A stretch of DNA of 64,000 nt, taken from Arthrobacter sp. N199823 (GTDB taxonomy: Bacteria; Actinomycetota; Actinomycetes; Actinomycetales; Micrococcaceae). Of this stretch, positions 47,411 to 56,474 are shown piece after piece. The notes below the pieces were generated by a model. That model made no database searches and had not been told where the DNA came from. It worked only from the letters and a program-made list of their open reading frames with translations. The stretch covers positions 310,001 to 374,000 of the forward strand of contig NZ_PJIN01000001.1 of NCBI RefSeq assembly GCF_002929705.1, given 5' to 3'. The position numbers and the translations under genes were made by a program. Position 1 is the stretch's first letter; every line of letters starts with the position of its first letter.

Positions 47411-47777
47411 TGAATAAACCTTCCTGCGTCACCGTTGCGCTGGCGTGGTTCCACGCGGAGAAACGCACACGGCGTGAGCACTCATAACTTGTGCCTAATT
47501 TAGGCTTAGCTAACAGCATATTCAACTTAGGCACTCCTTGCTCTATGCATCACATCACAGGTGGGCCACGAAAAGGCGGAATTTGTGGCGTTTAGTGCAG
47601 TGTCGACGCCGTGTTGCTCGCCATTTCCTGTGCCCTTTGGCCCAGCCGTTCACGTACGACGGCGGGGTGCCCGGCTACCAGCCCGGCGTACACCTCTGGG
47701 TGGATCTTTCTGCATCACAGTGTGTCCATGCAGGCTGCAAGCCCTTCCGTGCATGGTCATCGCCTATGGTGGTCTTG
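47411..47777. other. Divergent control region between sdhC and manC
   Basis: This 367-base stretch holds the sdh promoter with a candidate iron box near 47500 and the upstream region of the manC-like gene. The frame of the latter stays open back to 47538, but that part has no family features. No other gene is visible. Confidence 0.4.
47494..47518. promoter_or_regulatory. Candidate DtxR/IdeR box before sdhCDAB
   Basis: CCTAATTTAGG (47494-47504) runs into TTAGGCTTAGCTAAC. By hand the 19-mer from 47500 agrees with the DtxR/IdeR consensus at 13 of 19 positions. It is about 90-108 bases upstream of the sdhC start. A functional link is inferred. Confidence 0.45.
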
Positions 47778-48920
47778 ATGAATACGCAAAATTTGGTTGA
47801 GTCCCAGCCCGTTCCAGACCCCATGGACAGGTTTTACGCAGTAATTCCCGCCGGTGGTGTTGGCACGCGGCTGTGGCCGCTGTCCCGTGCGGCTGCCCCT
47901 AAGTTCCTTCATGATCTGACCGGCAGTGGCAGTACCTTGATCCGTGCCACCTACGATCGCTTGGAACCGCTCAGTGGCGAAAGAGTTCTCTTGGTAACAG
48001 GGGATGCGCACCGCGAAGCCGTTTGCCGCCAGCTGCCCGAAATTGCGGATAGGAATCTGGTCCTGGAAACGGAGCCCAAGGATTCCGGTGCCGCCATTGG
48101 CCTGGCTGCTGCCATCCTGTTCATGCGCGACCCCGCGACCATCATGGGATCCTTCGCCGCCGATCAGGTCATCAGCCCGGTGGAAAAATTCCAAGACGCC
48201 GTGCGAGAGGCCGTCTATACGGCTGCCACGGGAAAAATTGTGACCATCGGCATTAAGCCGACTCACCCTTCCACCGGTTTCGGCTACATCCGCACAGGAG
48301 AACCGCTGGATGTTGCTGGCGCGCCCAGTGCCCACACAGTGGTTAAATTTGTCGAGAAACCCAGCGAAGAAATCGCCGAACAGTACCTTGCCAGCGGTGA
48401 ATACAACTGGAACGCCGGAATGTTTGTGGCCCCAGTTGAATTGATGCTGCGCCACCTCAAGGCCAACGAGCCGGTCTTATATGAAGGCCTCATGGAAATT
48501 GCCGCTGCCTGGGACACCCCGGACCGGATCGCCGTGAAAAACCGTATCTGGCCCACCCTGCCCAAGATCGCTATTGATTACGCCGTGGCCGAACCTGCAG
48601 CCGACGCAGGTGATGTGGCCGTCATTCCCGCCACCTTCAGCTGGGACGACGTGGGAGACTTTGCCGCGATCGCCCGCCTGAGCAGCGCCAAGGAAGACAA
48701 CAACGTCAAGGTCATCGGCGAGGGCGGCCGTGTCTTCACCGAGGACAGCACCGGGATCGTGGTCACCGATACAAAACGCGTTATCGCATTGATCGGCATC
48801 CAGGACGTAGTGGTGGTTGATACCCCTGACGCGCTCCTGATCACCACCCGTGCGCACTCGCAAATGGTCAAGAAGGCTGTTGACGGTCTCAAGGCGCGCG
48901 GCGACACCGACGTTCTCTGA
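47778..48920 (+). CDS. manC: Mannose-1-phosphate guanylyltransferase
   Basis: A 380-residue nucleotidyltransferase. The GDP-mannose pyrophosphorylase start FYAVIPAGGVGTRLWPLSR is at residues 17-35, followed by the conserved Lys in APKFLHDL. The later FVEKPSEEIAEQYL and YNWNAGMFV segments, and the acidic metal site FSWDDVGDF, complete the family pattern. It makes GDP-mannose from mannose-1-phosphate and GTP for glycolipids and glycans. ATG at 47778 is chosen; ATG at 47766 is also possible. The gene is monocistronic. An ADP-glucose or other sugar role is unlikely given the end motif. Confidence 0.92.
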   Translation: MNTQNLVESQPVPDPMDRFYAVIPAGGVGTRLWPLSRAAAPKFLHDLTGSGSTLIRATYDRLEPLSGERVLLVTGDAHREAVCRQLPEIADRNLVLETEPKDSGAAIGLAAAILFMRDPATIMGSFAADQVISPVEKFQDAVREAVYTAATGKIVTIGIKPTHPSTGFGYIRTGEPLDVAGAPSAHTVVKFVEKPSEEIAEQYLASGEYNWNAGMFVAPVELMLRHLKANEPVLYEGLMEIAAAWDTPDRIAVKNRIWPTLPKIAIDYAVAEPAADAGDVAVIPATFSWDDVGDFAAIARLSSAKEDNNVKVIGEGGRVFTEDSTGIVVTDTKRVIALIGIQDVVVVDTPDALLITTRAHSQMVKKAVDGLKARGDTDVL

Positions 48921-48930
48921 CGGTGTCCGT

Positions 48931-49025
48931 ACCCGCCCAGCGCTTCGCCTAGTGGGCTCGTGAGTCACCCGCCCAGCGGCACTGCGCTGAGTTGGCTAGC
49001 AGCGCTTCCCCTAGTCGCTGGGCGG
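48931..49025. repeat. Intergenic repeat block (CCGCCCAGCG family)
   Basis: CCGCCCAGCG occurs at 48933 and 48969, and its reverse complement CGCTGGGCGG at 49016-49025. AGCGCTTCGCCTAGT (48939) recurs as AGCGCTTCCCCTAGT at 49001. The pieces can form a hairpin between manC and the amidohydrolase gene. Confidence 0.55.
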
Positions 49026-49119
49026 CGCAGAGGCAAATGGCTGTCTCGAATGTGGTGTCTTGTGTAACGCGACGCCGCTAATGTCAGCGCTGGTCGCTGA
49101 CGCGACTAGAGTTTGAGCC

Positions 49120-50328
49120 GTGCGCAATTACTCGCTGGAAACAGACGCAACTGAGTTGGTAGGCCCCTGGCTGGAGCCTTTGCTGGCTGACGTGGTGGAA
49201 TTCCGGCGGGACCTCCACGCCCATCCCGAGCTGTCGTTCCAGGAGTTCCGTACCTCCGAAAAGATCTACGAACGCCTCGTGGCAGCCGGCCTCTCTCCCC
49301 GCCGGCTACAGAGCACCGGGGTGATTGTGGACGTCGGCGAAGGACCCATTGCCACGGCATTGCGCGGGGACATTGACGCGCTCCCCATTATTGAAGAGAC
49401 CGGGCTGCCTTTTGCGTCCCGCAATCATGGTGTGACGCATGGCTGCGGCCACGATTTCCACACCGCAACCATGCTCGGTATTGCCTTGGTCTTGGCGAAG
49501 ATGCATGAGAGCAAGCCCTTGGGCGGCCGCGTGCGCATTATTTTCCAGCCTGCGGAGGAGACGCTGCCAGGAGGAGCGCTGGCATGCATCGATCAAGGGG
49601 CGCTAGACGGTGTGCCGCGCATTATGGCCCTGCACTGTGACCCGCGCATTGAGGTTGGCAAGATCGGTACCCGCATCGGACCCATCACCAGCGCCTCCGA
49701 CACCATCAAAATTGAGCTCACAGGACGGGGCGGGCACACCTCGCGCCCCCACCTGACCGAGGACTTGGTTTTTGCCTTGGCGCAAATCGCCATTAACGTT
49801 CCTGCCGTCCTTTCCCGACGCGTCGATGTCCGCAGCGGTGTTTCAGTGGTCTGGGGCCAGATCAGCGCCGGATCAGCACCCAATGCCATCCCCGGGCACG
49901 GCGTCATGAGCGGCACCATGCGCTGCCTGGATCGTGAAGCGTGGCATGCGGCCGGAGAACTGCTCGACGCCGTGGTCCAGCAAGTTGCCGCTCCGTTTGG
50001 TGTTGACGTCTTCCTCGAGCACACCCGCGGAGTCCCTCCCGTGGTCAACTCCGAACACGAGACCGCGGTGATCGAAGCAGCAGCCCGTGCCGAACTGGGG
50101 GATGATTCGGTGGTGTTGGCTCCGCAGTCCATGGGCGGGGAGGACTTTGCCTGGTTCCTGCAGGGCATCCCCGGGTCCCTCATGCGGTTGGGTACACATG
50201 TCCCCGGAGGAGAGGAATACGATCTCCACCGCGGTGACTACATCGTTGACGAACGAGCCCTTTCCGTAGGCATTCGCGTGCTGTGTGCTGCAGCCCTACG
50301 CACGCTGCGCGACCCCGCCGGAGAGTAG
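49120..50328 (+). CDS. M20 family amidohydrolase
   Basis: A 402-residue zinc peptidase-like amidohydrolase. It starts with FRRDLHAHPELSFQE, then ALRGDIDALPI with the metal-binding Asp, HGCGHDFHTATMLG with Cys and His ligands, QPAEE with the catalytic Glu, and a late MGGEDFAWFLQ with a further ligand His/Glu. This is the M20D pattern of hippurate hydrolases, N-acyl-amino acid deacylases and indole-acetyl-amino acid hydrolases. Start GTG at 49120. It is a single gene. The natural substrate is not visible. Confidence 0.93.
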   Translation: MRNYSLETDATELVGPWLEPLLADVVEFRRDLHAHPELSFQEFRTSEKIYERLVAAGLSPRRLQSTGVIVDVGEGPIATALRGDIDALPIIEETGLPFASRNHGVTHGCGHDFHTATMLGIALVLAKMHESKPLGGRVRIIFQPAEETLPGGALACIDQGALDGVPRIMALHCDPRIEVGKIGTRIGPITSASDTIKIELTGRGGHTSRPHLTEDLVFALAQIAINVPAVLSRRVDVRSGVSVVWGQISAGSAPNAIPGHGVMSGTMRCLDREAWHAAGELLDAVVQQVAAPFGVDVFLEHTRGVPPVVNSEHETAVIEAAARAELGDDSVVLAPQSMGGEDFAWFLQGIPGSLMRLGTHVPGGEEYDLHRGDYIVDERALSVGIRVLCAAALRTLRDPAGE

Positions 50329-50645
50329 CGCCAGCTCGCTTGCGGACGGCTAGGAGAATGGCTCCTCCGCGCGGGCCCATAGCAGCCCCGACGAGCGAAC
50401 GCCATACTGTTGTGTCACGGTTTGTAACGGTTGGCCAACGATGAACCTTGCTAGGCCATCCTGGGGTGGCCGCTGGTGAGCTATGACACTAAGGTATTGT
50501 TAGCGCCGCAACACTGGGGTGTGGCAAGGTAATCGCATTCGCTTCATCGGCTGGACCAGCGTCGTTCCGGAAAACAGGTGGGGTTGGATGGCGCCTGCGT
50601 TGCCTAGTCAAGGCTCCAGTGAGGCCACCAACCGATGGAGGAACC
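50329..50645. other. Long leader of the nucleoside operon, no gene seen
   Basis: The 317 bases before the BMP lipoprotein gene have no credible reading frame. Features seen are the palindrome GGTTGGCCAACG near 50429, a GGCCA...TGGCC hairpin at 50454-50470, and a TATTGT -10-like box at 50495-50500 with only a weak -35. If that is the promoter, the leader is about 140 bases. No known riboswitch pattern is recognised. Confidence 0.35.
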
Positions 50646-51767
50646 TTGAAAAATATGCTTCTTAGCACCGCTAAGACCTTTAAGCGCGGAGCCCTGGTGG
50701 GCACCATTGCCCTGAGCGCTACCGCGCTCCTGCTCACAGGCTGCGGTGAGGCGCCGCCCGCCGCAGGCGAATCTAGCTCGCAAAACCCGGCGGCAGCGAA
50801 CTTCCTTGGCTGCATCGTCTCTGACTCCGGCGGATTCGACGATCAGTCATTCAACCAGTCCTCCTACGAAGGCTTGAAGAGCGCCGAAAAGGATCTCGGC
50901 ATCAAGCTCAAGGAAGCACAGTCTTCCACCACGGCAGACTTTGCTCCGAACCTGGCCACCATGGCAAGCGCCGGTTGCAACCTTACGGTGACCGTCGGAT
51001 TCTTGCTGGCTGAGGCCACCGGAACAGCCGCCAAGGCCAACCCCGATCTGCACTACGCCATCATTGATGACAACAGCATCAAGGCCGACAACGTCAAGCC
51101 CATCGTCTATGACACGGCTCAGGCTGCCTTCATGGCCGGCTACGTTGCAGCATCGGTGTCCAAGACCGGCAAGGTGGGCACGTTCGGCGGCATCAACATT
51201 CCCACCGTCACCATCTTCATGGATGGCTTCGCCCAGGGCGTTGACTACTACAACACCAAGCAGGGCAAGGACGTGAAGCTTCTCGGCTGGGATGCCAAGA
51301 GCCAGCAGGGTTCCTTCGCCAACACCTTTGAGATCATTCAGGAAGGCACCAAGACCACCAACAACCTGATCGCAGAAGGCGCAGACGTCATCATGCCGGT
51401 TGCCGGCCCGCTGGGCAAGGGTGCAGGAGATGCCATCCTGGCCGCCAATAAGACCGGCAAGGATGTCAAGCTCGTGTGGGTTGACTCCGACGGCTTCCTG
51501 ACAGCACCCACCTACAAGGAGATTCTGCTCACCTCGGTGATCAAGACCATGGGTGAGGCTGTGGAAGCAGTCGTCAAGGAAGACCTGGACGGAAAGTTTG
51601 ACGCCACTCCGTACATTGGAACCCTGGAAAATGGTGGCGTAGCCCTGGCTCCGTTCCATGACTTGGACGCCTCCGTTACGGCAGACACCAAGACTCAGCT
51701 TGAAGAGATCAAGAAGAGTATCGTCGACGGGTCCATCAAGGTCGAATCAGCGGCCAGCCCGAAGTAG
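50646..51767 (+). CDS. bmpA: BMP family nucleoside-binding lipoprotein
   Basis: A 373-residue lipoprotein of the PnrA/BmpA family. The signal ends in the lipobox LLLTGC with the acylated Cys at about 32. FLGCIVSDSGGFDDQSFNQSSYEG is the BMP hallmark with ligand-binding residues, and the fold continues through TVGFLLAE and IVYDTAQAAFMAGYVA. It should capture purine and pyrimidine nucleosides for the importer encoded downstream. The TTG at 50646 follows GGAGGA closely; ATG at 50655 is the alternative. A terminator-like hairpin stands between it and the ATPase gene. Confidence 0.93.
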   Translation: MKNMLLSTAKTFKRGALVGTIALSATALLLTGCGEAPPAAGESSSQNPAAANFLGCIVSDSGGFDDQSFNQSSYEGLKSAEKDLGIKLKEAQSSTTADFAPNLATMASAGCNLTVTVGFLLAEATGTAAKANPDLHYAIIDDNSIKADNVKPIVYDTAQAAFMAGYVAASVSKTGKVGTFGGINIPTVTIFMDGFAQGVDYYNTKQGKDVKLLGWDAKSQQGSFANTFEIIQEGTKTTNNLIAEGADVIMPVAGPLGKGAGDAILAANKTGKDVKLVWVDSDGFLTAPTYKEILLTSVIKTMGEAVEAVVKEDLDGKFDATPYIGTLENGGVALAPFHDLDASVTADTKTQLEEIKKSIVDGSIKVESAASPK

Positions 51768-51782
51768 TAACTGCACGTGGGT

Positions 51783-51811
51783 ATTGGGGGTCGCCAGTGG
51801 CGGCCCCCAAT
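51783..51811 (+). terminator. Attenuating hairpin between bmpA and the ATPase gene
   Basis: ATTGGGGGTCGCC and GGCGGCCCCCAAT form a 13-base stem (one G-T or mismatch) with loop AGT, without a strong T run. It argues that the GTG at 51797, which lies in the stem, is not the start of the next gene. Confidence 0.65.
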
Positions 51812-51859
51812 GTCCGTTGTACGAGCCGTGATCAATACCCTCGCAGATGGGCAAAAACG

Positions 51860-53425
51860 TTGAAATTAGAACTACGGGGCATTACCAAGAGCTTTGGTAC
51901 CCTGGTGGCGAACGACCACATCGACCTGGTGGTGGAATCAGGACAGATTCACAGCTTGCTGGGCGAAAATGGGGCGGGAAAATCCACCCTCATGAACGTG
52001 CTGTACGGGCTCTATTCACCCAGCTCGGGACAGATCCTTGTTGATGACGTCCCCGTGAACTTCTCCGGCCCGGCAGATGCCATGGCCGCAGGAATTGGCA
52101 TGGTGCACCAGCACTTCATGCTGGTCCCGGTCTTTACCGTGGCTGAAAACGTCGCTTTGGGGGCCGAGTCAACTTCGTTTGGTGGCGTCCTGAATTTGGC
52201 TGAGACGCGGCGAAAGATCCGTGAGATTTCCACGCAGTTCGGTTTTGACGTGGACCCGGATGCGCTCGTTGAGGACCTGCCTGTGGGTATCCAGCAGCGG
52301 GTGGAAATCATCAAGGCGTTGGTGCGTAACTCCAAGATTCTGATTCTTGACGAGCCAACGGCCGTTCTCACGCCGCAGGAAACTGATGAGCTCATGGACA
52401 TCATGGGACAGCTCAAGGCGGGCGGAACCTCCATCGTGTTCATCTCCCATAAACTGCGCGAGGTGAAGGCGATTTCCGACACCATCACCGTCATTCGTCG
52501 CGGCAAAGTGGTGGGTTCGGCAAGCCCGGACGCCTCCACCACGGAGCTGGCCGAGCTGATGGTGGGCCGCGCCGTCAACCTGACCTTGAACAAGGCCGAC
52601 GCCACACCCGGTGCGGAAACGTTCAAGATCAACAATCTGACTGTCATGAACGACGCCGGGCAGAGACTTCTCGATGACGTCACCTTGAGCGTGTCCCAAG
52701 GTGAGATTCTGGGCATTGCCGGTGTTCAGGGTAATGGTCAGACCGAACTCACCGAAGCGGTGCTGGGTCTGCACAAGCATGTGCTGGGTTCCATTACCTT
52801 GGACGGGAAGGAACTGGTGGGCAAGAGCGTGCGCCAGGTCTTGGACTCCGGGGTTGGTTTTGTTCCCGAGGACAGGCAGGACGACGGCCTGGTGGGCGAG
52901 CTTTCCATCGCCGAAAATCTCATCCTTGATTTGTACAAAAGTGCTCCCTACTCGCGAGCCGGCACATTGAACCGTGCCGCCATCGCCAAAAATGCGATTA
53001 ACAAGGTCGCGGAGTTTGACGTCCGGGCCCAGTCATCACAGGATGCCGCGGATACCCTCTCCGGTGGCAACCAGCAAAAAGTAGTTCTGGCCAGGGAACT
53101 GTCCCGGCCGTTGAAGCTGTTCATTGCCTCCCAACCCACCCGTGGTGTGGATGTAGGCTCCATCGAATTCCTCCATAAACGCATCGTGGCAGAACGCGAT
53201 GCCGGCACTCCGGTAGTCATCGTCTCCACCGAACTGGACGAAGTCCTTGAGCTGGCTGACAGGATTGCGGTGTTGTTTGCCGGCCGGCTCATGGGGATCG
53301 TGCCAGGAAAATCCAGCCGCGCACTGCTTGGCCTCATGATGGCCGGGCTGCCCGTGGCAGAAGCACAGGAACAAATGAAATCCCAAAGTGAATCCGGCAC
53401 TACCGAGGAAGGAGCGCAGCCATGA
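51860..53425 (+). CDS. nupA: Nucleoside ABC transporter ATPase (two domains)
   Basis: A 521-residue double ABC ATPase. Domain 1 has Walker [10 protein letters not shown] at residues 35-43 and Walker [12 protein letters not shown]. Domain 2 has a degenerate Walker A (GVQGNGQTEL), an intact signature [15 protein letters not shown] and a modified Walker B (LFIASQPTRGVDVG) in which the Asp-Glu pair is replaced, as in other YufO/NupA proteins. Start TTG at 51860 (MKLELRGITKSFG) fits the domain edge. The stop overlaps the next gene in ATGA. It is part of the importer with BMP lipoprotein and two permeases. Confidence 0.93.
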   Translation: MKLELRGITKSFGTLVANDHIDLVVESGQIHSLLGENGAGKSTLMNVLYGLYSPSSGQILVDDVPVNFSGPADAMAAGIGMVHQHFMLVPVFTVAENVALGAESTSFGGVLNLAETRRKIREISTQFGFDVDPDALVEDLPVGIQQRVEIIKALVRNSKILILDEPTAVLTPQETDELMDIMGQLKAGGTSIVFISHKLREVKAISDTITVIRRGKVVGSASPDASTTELAELMVGRAVNLTLNKADATPGAETFKINNLTVMNDAGQRLLDDVTLSVSQGEILGIAGVQGNGQTELTEAVLGLHKHVLGSITLDGKELVGKSVRQVLDSGVGFVPEDRQDDGLVGELSIAENLILDLYKSAPYSRAGTLNRAAIAKNAINKVAEFDVRAQSSQDAADTLSGGNQQKVVLARELSRPLKLFIASQPTRGVDVGSIEFLHKRIVAERDAGTPVVIVSTELDEVLELADRIAVLFAGRLMGIVPGKSSRALLGLMMAGLPVAEAQEQMKSQSESGTTEEGAQP

Positions 53426-54768
53426 GCGGAACCGATAAAAATGTCCCGGCGGAACAAACTCCGGGAACACCCGGCGCTCCGGGCAATCCCGGTGCCCCCA
53501 GCATCCCAGGCGCCACAGGCACACCGGGAGCAACAGGTGCAGCCGGAAAGCCAACGGCACCATCTGCTCAGGGCAACGCAGACAAGCCAGGCAAGCCGGA
53601 GAAGGAAAGCAGCGCCAGCCAGGTAGTACGCGAGATCATGAGCGGCAGCGCCATGATCTCGGTTCTGGCAGTCGTTGTGGCCCTTGTCATTGGTGGCATT
53701 CTGATCGCCATCACTGACACCCGCGTCACCACGGCCTTCGGTTACTTCTTTGGTGACCCCATGGCTACGCTCAAGGCCATTTGGGCCTCGATTTCCGAGG
53801 CCTACGGAGCACTGTGGCGTGGAGCCACCTATGACCCGGGTGCACGCACCTGGCAGGGGCGTTTGGGTATTTTTGAAACCCTGACCTTCGCCACCCCGCT
53901 GATCCTCTCCGGTTTGTCCGTGACGCTCGCCTTCCGGGTTGGCCTGTTCAACATTGGTGCCAAGGGTCAGATCATCCTTGGTGCCACCTTTGCCGGCGTC
54001 GTGGGTTTCATGATTGAACTCCCTCCGGGCATCCATCTGCTGGCTGTCATGGTGGCCGGCGCTATTGGCGGTGCGCTGTGGGGCGGCATTGCCGGATTCC
54101 TGAAGGCTAAGACCGGTGCTCACGAGGTGATCGTGACCATCATGCTCAACTACATCGCCGTGTCCTTGGTGCTGTACCTGCTCAAGAACCAGCTGCGTGA
54201 CCCGAGCAGCAGCAACCCCATTAGCCCACGCATGCATGAAACGGCCATGTTCCCGCTGCTTCTTGGCCCAAACTACCGCCTCCATGCGGGCCTGATCGTG
54301 GCCATACTGGCCGTGATAGTGGTGTCCTGGCTGCTGAACCGTTCCACTCTGGGCTTTGAATACCGTGCCATTGGTGCCAACCCCCGGGCTGCACGAACCG
54401 CCGGCATGTTGGTATCCCGCGGCTACATCACCGTCATGCTGATTTCCGGTGCTCTAGCGGGCTTGGCCGGTGTTACGCAGCTGGCCGGTACCGAGAAGAT
54501 TCTCGATGCCGACATTGCCGGCAGCATCGGCTTTGACGCCATCACCGTGGCCCTGCTGGGACGCTCGAAACCGTGGGGGACATTCTTTGCGGCGATTCTG
54601 TTTGGTGCGTTCAAGGCAGGCGGCACGTCCATGGCGATCAACGCCAACGTCTCCATTGATATCGTGGCCGTAGTGCAGTCCTTGATTGTTCTCTTCATTG
54701 CCGCCCCGCCACTGATCCGGTCCATCTTCCGGATCAAGGAAGCTCGCAGCGAAGGAGTCAGCGCATGA
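53422..54768 (+). CDS. nupB: Nucleoside ABC permease with collagen-like leader
   Basis: A 448-residue YufP/NupB-type permease. The membrane part begins near residue 70 and has about nine or ten helices, with the coupling loop YRAIGANPRAARTAGM. The first 65 residues are unusual: they read as Gly-x-y triplets rich in Pro and Ala (GTPGAPGNPGAPSIPGATGT and on to about residue 43), a collagen-like or disordered stretch, then a charged KPEKES linker. The start overlaps the ATPase stop (ATGA), and the end overlaps the next permease in the same way. The leader would face the cytoplasm. Confidence 0.93.
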   Translation: MSGTDKNVPAEQTPGTPGAPGNPGAPSIPGATGTPGATGAAGKPTAPSAQGNADKPGKPEKESSASQVVREIMSGSAMISVLAVVVALVIGGILIAITDTRVTTAFGYFFGDPMATLKAIWASISEAYGALWRGATYDPGARTWQGRLGIFETLTFATPLILSGLSVTLAFRVGLFNIGAKGQIILGATFAGVVGFMIELPPGIHLLAVMVAGAIGGALWGGIAGFLKAKTGAHEVIVTIMLNYIAVSLVLYLLKNQLRDPSSSNPISPRMHETAMFPLLLGPNYRLHAGLIVAILAVIVVSWLLNRSTLGFEYRAIGANPRAARTAGMLVSRGYITVMLISGALAGLAGVTQLAGTEKILDADIAGSIGFDAITVALLGRSKPWGTFFAAILFGAFKAGGTSMAINANVSIDIVAVVQSLIVLFIAAPPLIRSIFRIKEARSEGVSA

Positions 54769-56060
54769 GCATCATCACCAAGAGTGAGACGCCCAAGGTT
54801 GCCGATGCGGTAGCCGTCCGAAGCTGGAAACTGCCGATTCTGCTCGGCGTACTGGCCGTGTTCGCCGTCGTCGTCTTCGTTGTCCTAGGCCCCAGTGGCA
54901 CGGCAACGTTCCGTATTTCCCAAGACACAGATGCTTGGCAGGTGCCCAACCTGGTAGTTCCGGCCAAGGCAGTCGGCGTGCTGGTTTCAATCATTTGCGT
55001 GGCGCTGGCCTACCTGGCGTGGCGCCAGACACGTGACGCCGGGAAGATCGCCAAATGGGTTGTTATGACCTTCGCCGTGGTCTTTGTGGTGGGCATGATG
55101 GTGTGGATCATTGGTGGGACCACCACGCAGAACATCACGCTGGTGGGCTTGTTCTCCGGTGCCATGCTGATCACCACACCCATCCTTTTCGGATCCATGT
55201 CCGGCGTGCTTTCCGAGCGTGCCGGTGTGGTCAACATTGCCATCGAGGGTCAACTGCTGGCGGGTGCCTTCACGGCAGCACTCGTAGCCTCCATCACGGG
55301 CAACGCTTATGTGGGGCTCTTTGCCGCGGCTGTTGCCGGTGTGCTGGTGTCAGTATTGCTGGCCTTGTTCAGCATCAAGTATGTGGTGAACCAGATCATC
55401 GTCGGTGTGGTCCTGAACGTGCTGGTCTCGGGTCTGACAGGGTTCCTGTTCGAGAAGATCATGAAGACCAAGGTTGATGGCTTGACCATTTACAACCAGC
55501 CGGCTCACCTGCCCAACATCTCCATCCCGTTGCTCTCGGAAATCCCCATCATTGGACCCACTCTGTTCCGGCAGTCAATCATTGGCTACTTCATGCTGAT
55601 TCTGGTGGTTGCCCTCTGGTTTGGTTTGTTCCGTACCCGCTGGGGATTGCGTGTGCGCGCCGTGGGTGAGCACCCCAAGGCCGCCGACACCGTAGGGATC
55701 AACGTCAACCGCACCCGCGTCCTGAACGTTTTGGCTGGCGGAGCCGTGGCCGGCATTGGTGGCGCGTACTTCACGCTGGTTGCCGTGAGCAGTTTCAGTA
55801 AGGACATGACAGGCGGGCTGGGCTTCATTGCCCTGGCCGCGCTGATCTTTGGCCGCTGGAATCCGATCGGCGCAGCCCTGGCGGCGCTCCTGTTCGGTGT
55901 TGCCGGAAACCTGCAAAGCATTCTCTCGCTCGCAGGAACTCCCATCGACGGCCAGTTCTTGGCCATGCTGCCGTACGCATTGACCATCCTGGCCGTGTCC
56001 GGATTCGTGGGACGGGCACTCGCCCCTGCCGCGGACGGCGAGCCCTACATCAAGGAGTAG
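54765..56060 (+). CDS. nupC: Nucleoside ABC permease, second subunit
   Basis: A 431-residue YufQ/NupC-type permease with about ten helices. A soluble leader of 20 residues precedes the first helix. The conserved LVGLFSGAMLITTPILFGSMSG block near residue 125 and the coupling loop VRAVGEHPKAADTVGI near 305 are both present. It pairs with the preceding permease to form the pore. The ATG at 54765 overlaps the previous stop. cdd begins 4 bases after its stop. Confidence 0.94.
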   Translation: MSIITKSETPKVADAVAVRSWKLPILLGVLAVFAVVVFVVLGPSGTATFRISQDTDAWQVPNLVVPAKAVGVLVSIICVALAYLAWRQTRDAGKIAKWVVMTFAVVFVVGMMVWIIGGTTTQNITLVGLFSGAMLITTPILFGSMSGVLSERAGVVNIAIEGQLLAGAFTAALVASITGNAYVGLFAAAVAGVLVSVLLALFSIKYVVNQIIVGVVLNVLVSGLTGFLFEKIMKTKVDGLTIYNQPAHLPNISIPLLSEIPIIGPTLFRQSIIGYFMLILVVALWFGLFRTRWGLRVRAVGEHPKAADTVGINVNRTRVLNVLAGGAVAGIGGAYFTLVAVSSFSKDMTGGLGFIALAALIFGRWNPIGAALAALLFGVAGNLQSILSLAGTPIDGQFLAMLPYALTILAVSGFVGRALAPAADGEPYIKE

Positions 56061-56063
56061 CGC

Positions 56064-56474
56064 ATGAGCACTGACATGCTCGACGGCGGCTGGGAGCCTT
56101 TGCGCCTAGCCGCCACCGCGGCACTGGCTCACGCCTACGCCCCGTATTCGAACTATCCCGTGGGAGCTGCGGCCCGGCTGGCAGATGGCAGCATTGTCTC
56201 CGGGTGCAACGTGGAAAATGCCAGCTTTGGGCTGACCTTGTGCGCAGAATGCACCATGGTTGGTGCTGCCCGCATGAATGGCGGTGGACTCATCACTGAG
56301 TTCTACTGTGTTGACGGCAAGGGCGAAATCCTCATGCCCTGCGGGCGCTGCCGGCAGTTGCTTTTTGAATTCAGCACGGCGACTACGCGCATCATGACGT
56401 CCTCGGGAGCTAAAACCATGGATGCCATCCTGCCCGACGCCTTTGGCCCAGATCACTTGAAGGAGCCGTCATGA
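56064..56474 (+). CDS. cdd: Cytidine deaminase
   Basis: A 136-residue tetrameric-type cytidine deaminase. The zinc site reads CAE in LTLCAECTM and PCGRC, using three cysteines, and NVENASFG is the substrate-binding block. It converts cytidine and deoxycytidine to uridine forms. The ATG at 56064 is 4 bases from the permease stop, and the stop overlaps deoA, so import and salvage are one operon. Confidence 0.96.
   Translation: MSTDMLDGGWEPLRLAATAALAHAYAPYSNYPVGAAARLADGSIVSGCNVENASFGLTLCAECTMVGAARMNGGGLITEFYCVDGKGEILMPCGRCRQLLFEFSTATTRIMTSSGAKTMDAILPDAFGPDHLKEPS

Noticed and set aside
52948-54285. Minus-strand open frame across nupA and nupB
   Set aside because: Spans two overlapping genes on the opposite strand and shows random low-complexity sequence.
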